Assembly: GCA_027065695.1 (NCBI GenBank)
Contig: JAMONP010000087.1
Coordinates: forward strand, 1-64,000
Length of the DNA: 64,000 nt
Source of the DNA: Desulfuromonadales bacterium
GTDB taxonomy: Bacteria; Desulfobacterota; Desulfuromonadia; Desulfuromonadales; BM103
Direction of reading: 5' to 3'
A program made the translations under genes and the position numbers. The notes under the pieces were generated by a model. It was not told the DNA's origin, made no database searches, and saw nothing but the letters and a program-made list of their open reading frames with translations. Within the stretch, counting starts at the first letter, position 1. The number at the start of each line of letters is the position of its first letter. Shown piece after piece: positions 16,295 to 24,808 of the stretch.

Positions 16295-17335
16295 TTACCG
16301 TAACAGACTATTTGGCAATTCAACTATACCACAAGCCGTCTTCAGCTTGACCGTTTCTCCCACCTCAAGAAGATTCTCAGGCAACAACGGCACCTTGCCC
16401 TGACCACCAGGCGGATCCACCACGTATTGTGGTATTCCCAACCCGGAAACCTGACCACGCATAGCTGCGAGGATCTCCAGACCACGCTCTACCGGCGCCC
16501 GAAAATGGGCAGTTCCCCGAGCTTGATCGAGATGGTGCAGATAATAGGGGCGCACTCTCATTTTGAGCAGACCGCGACAGAGCGCCACCATGACCTCGGG
16601 ATCGTCATTGACACCACGCAGTAAAACGGTCTGATTACCCAAGGGGATGCCGACATCAGCCAATCGCGCGCAAGCCTTGACACTAACGGCAACCAATTCC
16701 CGTGGATGGTTGAAGTGGGTATTGAGATAAAGCGGTTGAAAGCGGACCAGTAGCTGACAGAGTTGTGGTGTGATGCGTTCCGGCAGAGTTACCGGCACCC
16801 GAGTGCCGATGCGGATTATTTCCACATGGGAAATGTTTCGCAACGCCATCAGGATCTCTTCGAGTCGGTCGTCATCGAGCAGCAACGGATCACCACCAGT
16901 CAGAATGACATCACGAATGCCGGAGTTTGCCGCGATATAGGCAATCCCGGCGGCGATCTGTTCTGTAGAAAAAGTGAGCGCTGTCGTACCAACTCTATTC
17001 TTGCGAGTACAAAAACGACAGTAACCGGCACACTGTCCCGAGACCAGCAGCAAGGCACGATCCGGGTAACGATGCACCACCGCTGGGACCGGCGAGAAGG
17101 CAGCTTCATTCAAAGAGTCTTCAGGAAGACCATCCACAACCAGTTCGCTGAGATCGGGCACACACTGTCGCCAGATCGGATCGCCAGACGTGTCAATCAG
17201 ATTAAGGTAGTGTGGCGTAATACGCAGAGGATAGCTGGCAGCAACAGCCCGCAACGGCTCGGGGTCGATCCCAAAACGTTCGGACAACTGTTCCGGAGTG
17301 GTGATACTATCGGCAAGTTGTGATTTCCAGGACAT
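16295..17335 (-). CDS. epmB: EF-P (R)-beta-lysine formation enzyme EpmB (lysine 2,3-aminomutase family)
   Basis: 346 aa, short like EpmB/YjeK compared with ~420 aa KamA. It is a radical SAM, PLP-dependent enzyme converting lysine to (R)-beta-lysine, the substrate of EpmA. The FeS/SAM motif is CAGYCRFCTRKN (CxxxCxxC), the GGDPLLL motif follows, and the PLP-binding Lys lies in DPPGGQGKVP near the C-terminus. The neighbourhood with efp and epmA makes EpmB more likely than a catabolic KamA. It is the last gene of a leftward slyX-rhodanese-MauE-epmB run, 44 bp after the MauE gene. Confidence 0.9.
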   Translation of the reverse strand: MSWKSQLADSITTPEQLSERFGIDPEPLRAVAASYPLRITPHYLNLIDTSGDPIWRQCVPDLSELVVDGLPEDSLNEAAFSPVPAVVHRYPDRALLLVSGQCAGYCRFCTRKNRVGTTALTFSTEQIAAGIAYIAANSGIRDVILTGGDPLLLDDDRLEEILMALRNISHVEIIRIGTRVPVTLPERITPQLCQLLVRFQPLYLNTHFNHPRELVAVSVKACARLADVGIPLGNQTVLLRGVNDDPEVMVALCRGLLKMRVRPYYLHHLDQARGTAHFRAPVERGLEILAAMRGQVSGLGIPQYVVDPPGGQGKVPLLPENLLEVGETVKLKTACGIVELPNSLLR

Positions 17336-17379
17336 AGAGCAAGTTATCAGTTGTTAGTTTACAAGGATGGGACAGACCC

Positions 17380-17835
17380 TTAGCTGAGGGTTTCCTCGTC
17401 CCACGTCCCGCGTTCCTCGTCCCTGCCACTCGTACGCAACCACCAGGTCAGCACCACCAGAACCATCAGACCAATATCACGCAGCAGAGCAACACCAGCG
17501 GTTACATCCTGGCCGCCGCCTGGATCAAAACAGCCGCAGTCTATTTCCAGACCACGGAATAATACCGAAATCAGAGCGACCATGAAGACTAGGGTCATAC
17601 TGCCAATCACTACAAGAGCTGGACGAATCCGGACATTGAGCAGCAGCAGGACTCCGGCGATAAATTCTATATATGGCAAAGTGGCTGCAACCAGATAATT
17701 CGCAGCGTAGGGGAGAATCTGGTAGGCCGCTACATAGCCGGCAAAAGTAACCACATCCTGCATCTTGACTGCTCCGGCATAGATAAAAACCAGAGCCAGC
17801 ATCAGACGGACCAGATGATAGAGAAACCGCTTCAT
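17380..17835 (-). CDS. MauE/DoxX-type membrane protein
   Basis: 151 aa from the ATG at 17835, which has GGGGGAG upstream. About four membrane segments are visible (LMLALVFIYAGAVKM; TLPYIEFIAGVLLLL; VVIGSMTLVFMVALIS; LLRDIGLMVLVVLTWWL). A CGCF motif follows the third segment, as in MauE-type proteins thought to act in thiol/disulfide chemistry at the membrane. The start overlaps the rhodanese stop by 4 bp. The last ~15 codons (GRDEERGTWDEETLS) are encoded by a heptad repeat array, so the C-terminus may have been altered by repeat insertion. Confidence 0.82.
   Translation of the reverse strand: MKRFLYHLVRLMLALVFIYAGAVKMQDVVTFAGYVAAYQILPYAANYLVAATLPYIEFIAGVLLLLNVRIRPALVVIGSMTLVFMVALISVLFRGLEIDCGCFDPGGGQDVTAGVALLRDIGLMVLVVLTWWLRTSGRDEERGTWDEETLS
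17394..17421. repeat. Heptanucleotide tandem repeat inside the 3' end of the MauE-like gene
   Basis: CCTCGTC, CCACGTC, CCGCGTT, CCTCGTC in tandem. It belongs to the same class as 13518-13552 but lies within an open reading frame. Confidence 0.65.
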
Positions 17836-18329
17836 TGGCTCCCCCCTGCAACCGGTAAACCGGCATCTCGCCATTCCGGGTAGCCGCCTTCGAAAACCCG
17901 CACATCCTGATAACCCAGCTCAATCAGGAGGACACCCAGATCAAATGAGTCGGGACAACCGAAACCACTGCAGTAGGTAACAATGACCTGGTCTTTGCTG
18001 ATACGGGCAAGGAAATCAGGCAGCAAGGCATCGCTGTCAACCAGCGCCAGAGAGAGAGCGCCATCGATATGACCCATGGCAAAAAGTTCAGGGTTGCGGG
18101 CATCGACAATCAACCCGCCAGAGGCCATCACCTGCTGCACTTCATCGATCAGAACCGGCAGCGGCAAAGCAACCGGAACACTCTCTTGCGTAGCCGGACG
18201 AAGCGGAGAGACCAGCTGCCCGGAGAAGGCATCCACAACCAACTGGTGATTCAGAGTCAGGCCGAACAAAGCACCGAAGGCAATCAGTACGCAGGCCTCC
18301 AGACCGATGCGTTTCAGGTCGCTGAACAT
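17832..18329 (-). CDS. Membrane-anchored rhodanese-like protein
   Basis: 165 aa. One N-terminal membrane segment (ACVLIAFGALFGLTL) is followed by a rhodanese fold (GGLIVDARNPELFAMGHIDG) with an active-site Cys in TYCSGFGCPDS. Rhodanese domains transfer sulfane sulfur or act as redox/thiol carriers; with the anchor it probably faces the periplasm. It is coupled to the MauE-like gene by a 4 bp overlap and follows slyX by 2 bp. The pair suggests a shared membrane thiol or sulfur function, which is an inference from context only. Confidence 0.88.
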   Translation of the reverse strand: MFSDLKRIGLEACVLIAFGALFGLTLNHQLVVDAFSGQLVSPLRPATQESVPVALPLPVLIDEVQQVMASGGLIVDARNPELFAMGHIDGALSLALVDSDALLPDFLARISKDQVIVTYCSGFGCPDSFDLGVLLIELGYQDVRVFEGGYPEWRDAGLPVAGGSQ

Positions 18330-18331
18330 CG

Positions 18332-18523
18332 CTACTCGTCTGGAGATTCTGTGAGTTCCGGGCCGAGGCTGCCCACCATCTCACTCAGAGCTTTTACTTT
18401 ACGTTCAAGCTGATCAATGCGTGTATTCGCTGATGTCAGCTCTATGTTCAGTTCCTCGATCAAATTGGTCTGGTGGGTGTAATTGATTTCCAGATCGATA
18501 ATCCGGCTTTTTATTTCTTCCAT
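18332..18523 (-). CDS. slyX: SlyX family protein
   Basis: 63 aa, nearly all coiled coil (IDLEINYTHQTNLIEELNIE, then RIDQLERKVKAL) with an acidic, Pro-containing tail. This is the SlyX pattern; the cellular role of SlyX is not established. AGGAGATTGTT precedes the ATG. It is the first gene of the leftward rhodanese-MauE-epmB run. Confidence 0.85.
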   Translation of the reverse strand: MEEIKSRIIDLEINYTHQTNLIEELNIELTSANTRIDQLERKVKALSEMVGSLGPELTESPDE

Positions 18524-18741
18524 AACAATCTCCTGGCAGCATATTTAAGCTCGACTTATTTTTATCCGCTCTATTCTACCATGTCTTACATTGTCTCAAA
18601 AGCTGTCAGGTGTTCCGCTGTCAACAGCTTCTTCTGTTGTAAATCTTGGGGCTTTGAATCGTTCCGGTCAAGGTTAAAGAGTGAGACCGTCTCCTACCAC
18701 ACCATTGTAACCAGAATTTCGGAGTATTTAATGAAGACAGA

Positions 18742-18996
18742 GTGGCTATCCAGAATGCGAACAAAGAATGGATCAAGAAGTTCTCTTTTGAACTTAAAGA
18801 CATGCCGCATGATGTGGTTGAATTGCCACCAGAGAATAATGGCATGATCGGGGATCTTTTTGAAAAATGGTGCAAAATACTACGAATGGCCATTCATGCG
18901 CGTAACGATATTCACCCAGATGCAATAGTTTATCTCACCGGTCAGGAAATAAAACTCCATCCACACCGCTACCGTGAGAATTCACCGCAGACATAA
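18742..18996 (+). CDS. Hypothetical protein, possible gene remnant
   Basis: 84 aa from a GTG start with no good SD. The composition looks protein-like (NANKEWIKKFSFELKDMPHD, then LFEKWCKILRMAIHARNDI), and the frame stays open upstream to a TGA near 18681. I do not recognise a family. It may be a real small gene or the tail of a decayed one. Confidence 0.35.
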   Translation: MAIQNANKEWIKKFSFELKDMPHDVVELPPENNGMIGDLFEKWCKILRMAIHARNDIHPDAIVYLTGQEIKLHPHRYRENSPQT

Positions 18997-19110
18997 GCGA
19001 CATGATCAATATGCTGCTCAACAGTGGTTGCCTGACAACCCTGTTGGCTTATCTGACTTTTGATGGTCAATAAATTGTAATCGCGATACCAATCACGAGA
19101 AAATCTTCAA

Positions 19111-20988
19111 TCAGACAGGGGCGCTGCTATCGTTAGCGGGAAGCCAGAGAGTCACCCTGGTACCGTGACCTGGACTGCTTACAATATCAATACCACCGCC
19201 ATGTTGTTCGAGAATATTCTTGACGACAACCATGCCAAGGCCGACGCCAAAACCCTTGGTGCTGAATAGCGGTTCGAAAATTTTCACCATATGCTCTGCT
19301 GAAATCCCGTGGCCCTCATCGGTAACGATAATCTCTGCCCGTTTATTGCCAGCACGGGTCTCCAGAGCAAGGGTTTTACCATAGGCGCTTTCTTCCTGCA
19401 TGGCATGGACTGCATTATCAAGAACATTCACCAGAACTCGTCGCAGGCGTTCGCCGTCGAACAACACCTTCACCCCTGATTCACAAGCAGATAGCAAACT
19501 GATACCTTCGGGGAGTTTATAATCCTCAAGCTCCTTGACGACCCATTCATCAAGCGACATCAGAACACACTCCAGATCACGAGGCCTGCTGAAATCCAAC
19601 AGTTCAGAGATGATTCTGTCGCAACGTGCGACATTCCTGTTTGCCAGAGACAAGGCTTTTTCGATCAACTCCAGTTCACCCGTTTCAGAGGCTTCTTCGA
19701 TCACACAAAGAGCATTGGCGATGGTACCAAGTGGATTGCGTATCTCATGACTTACCGTTGCATTGAGTTGCCCGAGCAGAGCCAGGCGCTCTTGTTTGAC
19801 CAGTTCTTTCTGGGCTTCATTAAGCTCCCTGGTTCTATCCTGGACTTGTGCTTCCAAACTGTTGCGATATTTTCTCAGCTCACATTCCTGTTCTTTTCGA
19901 ACAGTTATATCGCGCACTACGGCAAGGAAGCGGTTGCCATCCATAGTTTGGTAATGCTTCAAAGCAATCTCTACCCAGAAGGGTCTGCCACTTTTGTGCC
20001 GGACGCGCAATTCTAAAAGCTGTGGCCCTTCGACAACAGTCAGCCGTAGTTTTTCAGCAATAAACTCTTCGGATTCAGGGGTTTGATCATAAACCATGTC
20101 CATCACGGTGAGTGCATAAATCTCATCTTTATCGTATCCATACATATTCAGCATCGCGTCGTTGGCGTCACATATGGCCCCGGTTTCAGCATCTCTGACA
20201 ATAATCGCTTCACTGGTAGCGTTGAAAATCCGCCGCAAATGCTTTTCACTGTCTGACAAAGCTTTCTGGTGAAGACGAAGGGCTTCGCCCATCTCCACAT
20301 AGCAGGATTCCATCTCATATAATTCGCTGAAGGCTGCTGAGACATTTTTCAGTGGTTGCATAGAAAATGAGCCCTGCCAATCCGTCAAAACATCGGCCCT
20401 GCGAACAGATTCTATGGTCTTCACCATCGCCAATCTGATTGCCTCGAGTGGGAAGACCAGGTAACGGTTAACAACGTAACCAAGCAGAATTGCCATCACG
20501 GCAACCCCCAGACAAAGAGCAAGGATGCCCTGCACAGTATTCCAGACCAGCTTTGACTCCGCATTGGAACGTGACAGAAACACGTCAAACCAGCCCAGCA
20601 CTTCCAGAAACCTTTCATCTTCTACCAGAAGAGTTGCCCGGTACGAAACCAACTTTGGTGTTTCTTTGAAGATTTCGACTTCTACAGGCACACTCTCTTT
20701 ACGTGCCATACCGAAAACGAGTTCACCATTTATCTGATAAACCAGGATCGCCTCGACTTCGTTGTCTGGAAATTCAGCACGGACTGTGGCCTGAAGAGTC
20801 TCCAGATCATATTCAAAAATCGAATTGGGGAGACTGACCTTAAGTCGATCAGAGATAACCTTCGCTTTGTCACTGAGATTGAGATCAATCTTGCGCATCC
20901 CTAACAGATAATTAATGCCACCAGCCACCAGCAGCACCACCAGGCCAACAGAAACCAGAATGAAATTTAGTTTACCGGTGATCCCCAT
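19111..20988 (-). CDS. Membrane PAS-domain sensor histidine kinase
   Basis: 625 aa. Two membrane segments (about 7-28 and 157-178) flank a periplasmic sensor region of ~125 aa. A PAS domain with PAC follows (about 255-370, RIFNATSEAIIVRDAETGA), then a short coiled coil, HisKA with the phospho-acceptor His in SHEIRNPLGT, and HATPase_c (VNVLDNAVHAM; VTDEGHGIS; GFGVGLGMVV). It autophosphorylates on His and should pass phosphate to a response regulator, but none is encoded nearby. The gene follows the ABC-type binding-protein gene by 109 bp, and the two may form one sensing unit. Confidence 0.92.
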   Translation of the reverse strand: MGITGKLNFILVSVGLVVLLVAGGINYLLGMRKIDLNLSDKAKVISDRLKVSLPNSIFEYDLETLQATVRAEFPDNEVEAILVYQINGELVFGMARKESVPVEVEIFKETPKLVSYRATLLVEDERFLEVLGWFDVFLSRSNAESKLVWNTVQGILALCLGVAVMAILLGYVVNRYLVFPLEAIRLAMVKTIESVRRADVLTDWQGSFSMQPLKNVSAAFSELYEMESCYVEMGEALRLHQKALSDSEKHLRRIFNATSEAIIVRDAETGAICDANDAMLNMYGYDKDEIYALTVMDMVYDQTPESEEFIAEKLRLTVVEGPQLLELRVRHKSGRPFWVEIALKHYQTMDGNRFLAVVRDITVRKEQECELRKYRNSLEAQVQDRTRELNEAQKELVKQERLALLGQLNATVSHEIRNPLGTIANALCVIEEASETGELELIEKALSLANRNVARCDRIISELLDFSRPRDLECVLMSLDEWVVKELEDYKLPEGISLLSACESGVKVLFDGERLRRVLVNVLDNAVHAMQEESAYGKTLALETRAGNKRAEIIVTDEGHGISAEHMVKIFEPLFSTKGFGVGLGMVVVKNILEQHGGGIDIVSSPGHGTRVTLWLPANDSSAPV

Positions 20989-21097
20989 CTACGAAACCTG
21001 ACGGACAAGAAGAACCTGCATTGTTGATCAATACCTGCGTCCGCAACCAGTCCCACAATTGCTTTACACAGAATTTCAGCCCTAAAGCATTAAAACA

Positions 21098-22057
21098 TTA
21101 ATAGGTTTTTACTGCTTTGTTTTTGATGTCGTTACGCACACTTATACCCAGTTTATCAGCCTGGGTCATGTTGAGATAGATGAATGGCTCATCGAGAAAT
21201 ACAACAGGCATGCTTCCAGGGGGTACACCTTCCTGGAGAATTTTATAAGCCATGGGTACAATCAACTTGTCAATCATCACATAATAGTCACTTGCCAAAG
21301 CAGCGACAGCCCCATTTTTCACGCCACTTTTATGGAAGGAATAAACCGGAGTCATGCTTTGCATACTCAGATCCAGGAACAAATTCACGTTATTATAAAT
21401 CTTGCCGCTGCTGGTTACAACAATGGCGTCAACTTCCTTTTTGATCAAGTCAGTAACAACAGCAGGCAACTCATCCTTTTCGGAAACAAACTCTAATTCA
21501 TACTCGATTTCAAGTTTTTTACATGCCCTACGGATTTCAGCCACTTCAATCCTTTTTGATTGAGCATCATTATCAAAGATAAAACCAAGTTTATTGATAC
21601 CAGGTTGCAGTTCCTGAAAAAACCTCAGTTGTTTTTCAACGGCCACATAATATGATGCACCAGACATATTACCGCCTGAGGCTTCAAGAGTATTCAGACC
21701 AAGAAAAAGAGGATTGTTAACATTGGTAAATAAGGCAGGAGTCTGGATTATATAATGCCGGGCAGGAATCAAAGCATCAGAGGTAATCGTGATGATCAGG
21801 TCATATTTTGACTTATCCAGAGTCTTAAGTGTGTCTCGTGTGATTTTATCATCTTCTTGTCCTGAGAACTGTTCAACCAACAACTCGGGACCAAGTATTT
21901 TTTTAAGCTTTTCCTCGACATACTTTGCAACCGTATCAGGCGCATCCAGACGATCATCATAATCAAATACGGCCACCCGCTGCTGTGCAGAAGCAATTGG
22001 GCAAATCAGTAACAGCATTAACAACATTAACAACAACGCAAAGAACTTACTCTTCAT
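21098..22057 (-). CDS. ABC-type substrate-binding protein (PF04392 family), no permease nearby
   Basis: 319 aa from the ATG at 22057 with CCGGAGAG upstream. A signal peptide (FALLLMLLMLLLICPIASA) precedes a two-lobe periplasmic-binding fold of the ABC_sub_bind type (VAVFDYDDRLDAPDTVAKYV; KLGFIFDNDAQSKRIE; DAIVVTSSGKI). Family members often bind amino acids or work with sensors. No ABC permease or ATPase is nearby, and the next gene downstream is a histidine kinase. A role as a ligand-presenting partner of the kinase is inferred. Confidence 0.85.
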   Translation of the reverse strand: MKSKFFALLLMLLMLLLICPIASAQQRVAVFDYDDRLDAPDTVAKYVEEKLKKILGPELLVEQFSGQEDDKITRDTLKTLDKSKYDLIITITSDALIPARHYIIQTPALFTNVNNPLFLGLNTLEASGGNMSGASYYVAVEKQLRFFQELQPGINKLGFIFDNDAQSKRIEVAEIRRACKKLEIEYELEFVSEKDELPAVVTDLIKKEVDAIVVTSSGKIYNNVNLFLDLSMQSMTPVYSFHKSGVKNGAVAALASDYYVMIDKLIVPMAYKILQEGVPPGSMPVVFLDEPFIYLNMTQADKLGISVRNDIKNKAVKTY

Positions 22058-22159
22058 TGTAACTCTCCGGGTTGACCGGCAGAACCTTAATTGTAGCTCC
22101 ATAACTATACCACCTGATACACATTTTTCACTTAATCACTGTAGAGGGCCTTAAGTAAG

Positions 22160-22507
22160 CTATTCATCAACCTTCCGACGTCGCTGTTTTTTCTCCCTCT
22201 GCCTGCGTTTGCCGTCGAGGCGCCGAAGGATAGCGTTCTTACCTGGGCGCGTGGCAATCCGTGGACGTCTCTTGCGCAATCGCGCGGCCAACTTCTCCTC
22301 CAACCTGGCCATGGCCTTCTGCAGATTCTGATGACGAGAACGCGATTCTGTAGCGGTTACCACGAGACCAGAAGGCAGGTGAGTGATACGCACTCCGGTC
22401 TCGCTGGTATTGCGATGCTGACCACCAGGACCGGAACCGCGAAAAAAGTCAATACGGATGTCTTGTTTGTTCATAATGTCAGAATGGGTTCCATTACCAC
22501 GAGCCAC
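22160..22507 (-). CDS. RF-1 domain (GGQ) protein, ribosome-rescue-like
   Basis: 115 aa from a GTG at 22507 preceded by AAAGGAAC; an ATG at 22474 ([11 protein letters not shown]) is an alternative without a clear SD. The core is [20 protein letters not shown], the GGQ loop that triggers peptidyl-tRNA hydrolysis in release factors. The C-terminal ~40 residues are strongly basic ([34 protein letters not shown]), like the ArfB tail that enters the mRNA channel of stalled ribosomes. Stop-codon recognition domains are absent. It could be an ArfB-like rescue factor or a related uncharacterised hydrolase. Confidence 0.83.
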   Translation of the reverse strand: MARGNGTHSDIMNKQDIRIDFFRGSGPGGQHRNTSETGVRITHLPSGLVVTATESRSRHQNLQKAMARLEEKLAARLRKRRPRIATRPGKNAILRRLDGKRRQREKKQRRRKVDE

Positions 22508-22587
22508 GTTCCTTTTATTAGTTAAAAACCATCATTTCATGCTACAAAATATAGTTAATTCATTGAACTGTCAAAGCGGAGGAAATC

Positions 22588-23127
22588 ATGAACCATTTTG
22601 CCCTGACCATTGTCGGCCGTGACCGCCCCGGAATCGTATCCCAGGTGACTGAGATTCTTTTTAACCAGGGCTGCAACCTCGCTGACTCGAGCTGTTCGAT
22701 CCTCGGCGGACAATTCACCATGATCCTGATACTCGGGCATCCCGAGTTCACCAACCGTGAGAGTTTCGGCGAAGCCTTCAAACCACTGGAGGAGGCCGAC
22801 CTGACAGTTGCCCTGCACCTGCTCAAGCCTGGCGGTGAGATTCGTCCGGAGATCGAAGGCGATATCTGCATGATATCGGTCTACGGTGCAGACAAGCCGG
22901 GAATCGTTTATCATGTCGCACAGGTGCTGGGCGAAAAGCAGGTCAATATTACCGATCTCAACACCAAACTGGTGGGGACCGAAGAGCGGCCCGTTTACGT
23001 TATGGTTCTTGAAGCGGTGTTGGCTGCGGGTATCGAAAATGATGATGTCAACGGCTGGCTGGCTCCAATTCGTGATGAACTGCAGGTCGACATCACCGTG
23101 CGTACCATCCCGACAGTGGAACTCTGA
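22588..23127 (+). CDS. Tandem ACT-domain protein, GcvR-like
   Basis: 179 aa with two ACT domains: FALTIVGRDRPGIVSQVTEI (about 4-75) and MISVYGADKPGIVYHVAQVL (about 95-170). This architecture is that of GcvR, which in E. coli represses the glycine cleavage operon through GcvA. No gcv gene is nearby, so the target is unknown and a general amino acid-sensing role is equally possible. GCGGAGGAAATC precedes the ATG, and def follows after 2 bp. Confidence 0.85.
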   Translation: MNHFALTIVGRDRPGIVSQVTEILFNQGCNLADSSCSILGGQFTMILILGHPEFTNRESFGEAFKPLEEADLTVALHLLKPGGEIRPEIEGDICMISVYGADKPGIVYHVAQVLGEKQVNITDLNTKLVGTEERPVYVMVLEAVLAAGIENDDVNGWLAPIRDELQVDITVRTIPTVEL

Positions 23128-23129
23128 TC

Positions 23130-23633
23130 ATGACTGTCCGTTCAATTCTTCTATATCCTGATCCGATTCTCAAACAGGTAGCGGAAACAGTGGCAGAGGT
23201 TGACGAAACTGTTATCGCTGTCGTCCAGGACCTGGTTGACACCATGGTCGATTCCGGTCATTCGGTGGGCGTCGCCGCCCCACAGATTGGCATACTGCGC
23301 CGCGTACTGGTGGTTGATGTTTCCAAAAGTAAACTGGGCAAGGACAACAACCATGGTCTGCTTGAGATGATCAATCCGGAAATCATCGAAAAATCGGGCA
23401 GCAAGATGATGCGCGAAGGCTGTATGAGTGTTCCCGACTACACCGGCAATGTGACCCGGGCTGAGTATATCGTCATCGAATACACTGATCGCTTCGGTCG
23501 GCTACGTGTTATTGAAGCAAGCGGTTTCGAGGCGGTCGCTATCCAGCACGAACTGGATCATCTCGATGGCCTGCTCTTTCTCGACCGGGTCTCCAGTCTG
23601 AAGACTGATCTCTATCGGAGAAAATCGCAATAA
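23130..23633 (+). CDS. def: Peptide deformylase
   Basis: 167 aa. It removes the formyl group from the N-terminal Met of new proteins. All three metal-site motifs are present: GVAAPQIG (motif 1), EGCMSVP (motif 2, usually EGCLS) and QHELDHLDG (motif 3, HExxH). The length is normal. It starts 2 bp after the gcvR-like stop, so the two are co-transcribed. The usual partner fmt is not in the window. Confidence 0.96.
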   Translation: MTVRSILLYPDPILKQVAETVAEVDETVIAVVQDLVDTMVDSGHSVGVAAPQIGILRRVLVVDVSKSKLGKDNNHGLLEMINPEIIEKSGSKMMREGCMSVPDYTGNVTRAEYIVIEYTDRFGRLRVIEASGFEAVAIQHELDHLDGLLFLDRVSSLKTDLYRRKSQ

Positions 23634-23640
23634 ACATCGG

Positions 23641-23690
23641 TACGTGGGACGAGAAACGCGGAGATCCTAAAGACAAGGACAAAAGGATTG
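23641..23690. repeat. Heptad-type repeat (minus-strand orientation)
   Basis: Read on the minus strand: CTCCGCG, TTTCTCG, TCCCACG, with a T/C-rich leader. The wording resembles the CCTCGTC/CCACGTC array at 17394. The copy is degenerate and lies between def and the hydrolase gene. Confidence 0.45.
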
Positions 23691-23742
23691 AGATGCAACC
23701 AACTTATCGTTCATTAACAAGAACACAGGAATACAGTCAACC

Positions 23743-24444
23743 ATGACAACACTTTTACTCCTTCCCGGCCTCGACGGTACAGGTATGATCTTCGAGCCAA
23801 TGTTGACACACCTGCCTGAAGAGATCGACGCTCAGGTTGTGCGCTATCCTGTCGATCGCGTCATGTCTTTTCAGGAACATGTCGCTTTTGTCCGTAAGCA
23901 ATTTCCCAGGAAGAAACCTTTCGTACTACTGGCAGAATCTTTTTCCGGCCCAATCGGCCTGCAACTGCTCGCCGAGCCTCCAGACAACCTGATTGGTGTC
24001 ATTTTCGTTGCAACCTTTGCCCGTCATCCAAGTCCATTTTTACTTGATGCCGGTTGTTACCTACCACAGAAGCTACTCCTCAGCCTCTTTTCGAAAACAC
24101 CTTTAGGTCGATTTTTCTGCCTTGGTGGTGCTTCTGCAGACGCAGCTGGAATTTTCCGAGAAGCCCTGCAAAGTGTCAAATTGAGTGTACTTTCAAACCG
24201 CCTGAAGATTCTTGCCGAGCTGCCACCACCACCGGACAAAACCTTTTCAGGACCTTGCCTCTATTTGCAGGCAAGTAAAGATCGGCTGGTCCCGTCACGC
24301 GCACTGGATCAACTACAAAGACAACTGCCGCATCTGCAGGTTGAGCAAATCGCTGGACCACATATCATCCTGCTAGCTCAACCTGAAACAGGAGCCCAAC
24401 TGATCAGCAACTTTATTGCCACCCTGACAGATGCTAATGAATGA
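23743..24444 (+). CDS. Alpha/beta hydrolase
   Basis: 233 aa. The fold is visible from LLLLPGLDGTGMIFEPML (oxyanion region), a nucleophile elbow AESFSGP, an Asp in LQASKDRLVP, and a late His in IAGPHIILLAQP. The substrate cannot be deduced; such enzymes include esterases and thioesterases. The 3' end overlaps the TraR-family gene by 14 bp. It is the first gene of a tightly packed run that leads into the formate dehydrogenase genes. Confidence 0.85.
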   Translation: MTTLLLLPGLDGTGMIFEPMLTHLPEEIDAQVVRYPVDRVMSFQEHVAFVRKQFPRKKPFVLLAESFSGPIGLQLLAEPPDNLIGVIFVATFARHPSPFLLDAGCYLPQKLLLSLFSKTPLGRFFCLGGASADAAGIFREALQSVKLSVLSNRLKILAELPPPPDKTFSGPCLYLQASKDRLVPSRALDQLQRQLPHLQVEQIAGPHIILLAQPETGAQLISNFIATLTDANE

Positions 24445-24808
24445 ACTGACTGAACAACAACAGGCAGAGCTGCACCAGGCCTTGCTGGATCTGCGTACAG
24501 AGCTTCAGCAACTACTTGAAAATTCCAGCGATGGTGCACAACCGGTAAGCCTTGACGAGCCAATCGGGCGACTCTCACGCATGGACGCTATGCAGCAGCA
24601 GAGCATGGTGCAGGCCAATCGGCGCACAACTCAAACCCGGATGACGAAGATTGAAGCCGCTCTGCGTCGCCACACCAACGACAAATACGGCTTGTGTGTG
24701 AGCTGCGAGGAAGATATCGGCTTTGCCCGCCTGAATGCACAGCCAGAAGCACACTTCTGTATCGACTGCCAAGGAAACAGAGAGACACGATCCAGCCATG
24801 CAGAATGA
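24431..24808 (+). CDS. TraR/DksA family zinc-finger protein
   Basis: 125 aa (the alternative ATG at 24437 is equally plausible). A helical N-terminal part is followed by a C4 zinc finger, CVSCEEDIGFARLNAQPEA then CIDC. DksA-like proteins bind RNA polymerase through the secondary channel and alter transcription with ppGpp; short TraR-like members do so alone. The gene overlaps both the hydrolase (14 bp) and the flavin reductase (11 bp), so all are probably translated from one mRNA. Its targets are unknown. Confidence 0.88.
   Translation: MLMNELTEQQQAELHQALLDLRTELQQLLENSSDGAQPVSLDEPIGRLSRMDAMQQQSMVQANRRTTQTRMTKIEAALRRHTNDKYGLCVSCEEDIGFARLNAQPEAHFCIDCQGNRETRSSHAE

Noticed and set aside
19019-19046. 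Hairpin CAACAG...CTGTTG as a terminator
   Set aside because: The stem is good but no T-run follows on either strand, so I did not list it as a terminator.
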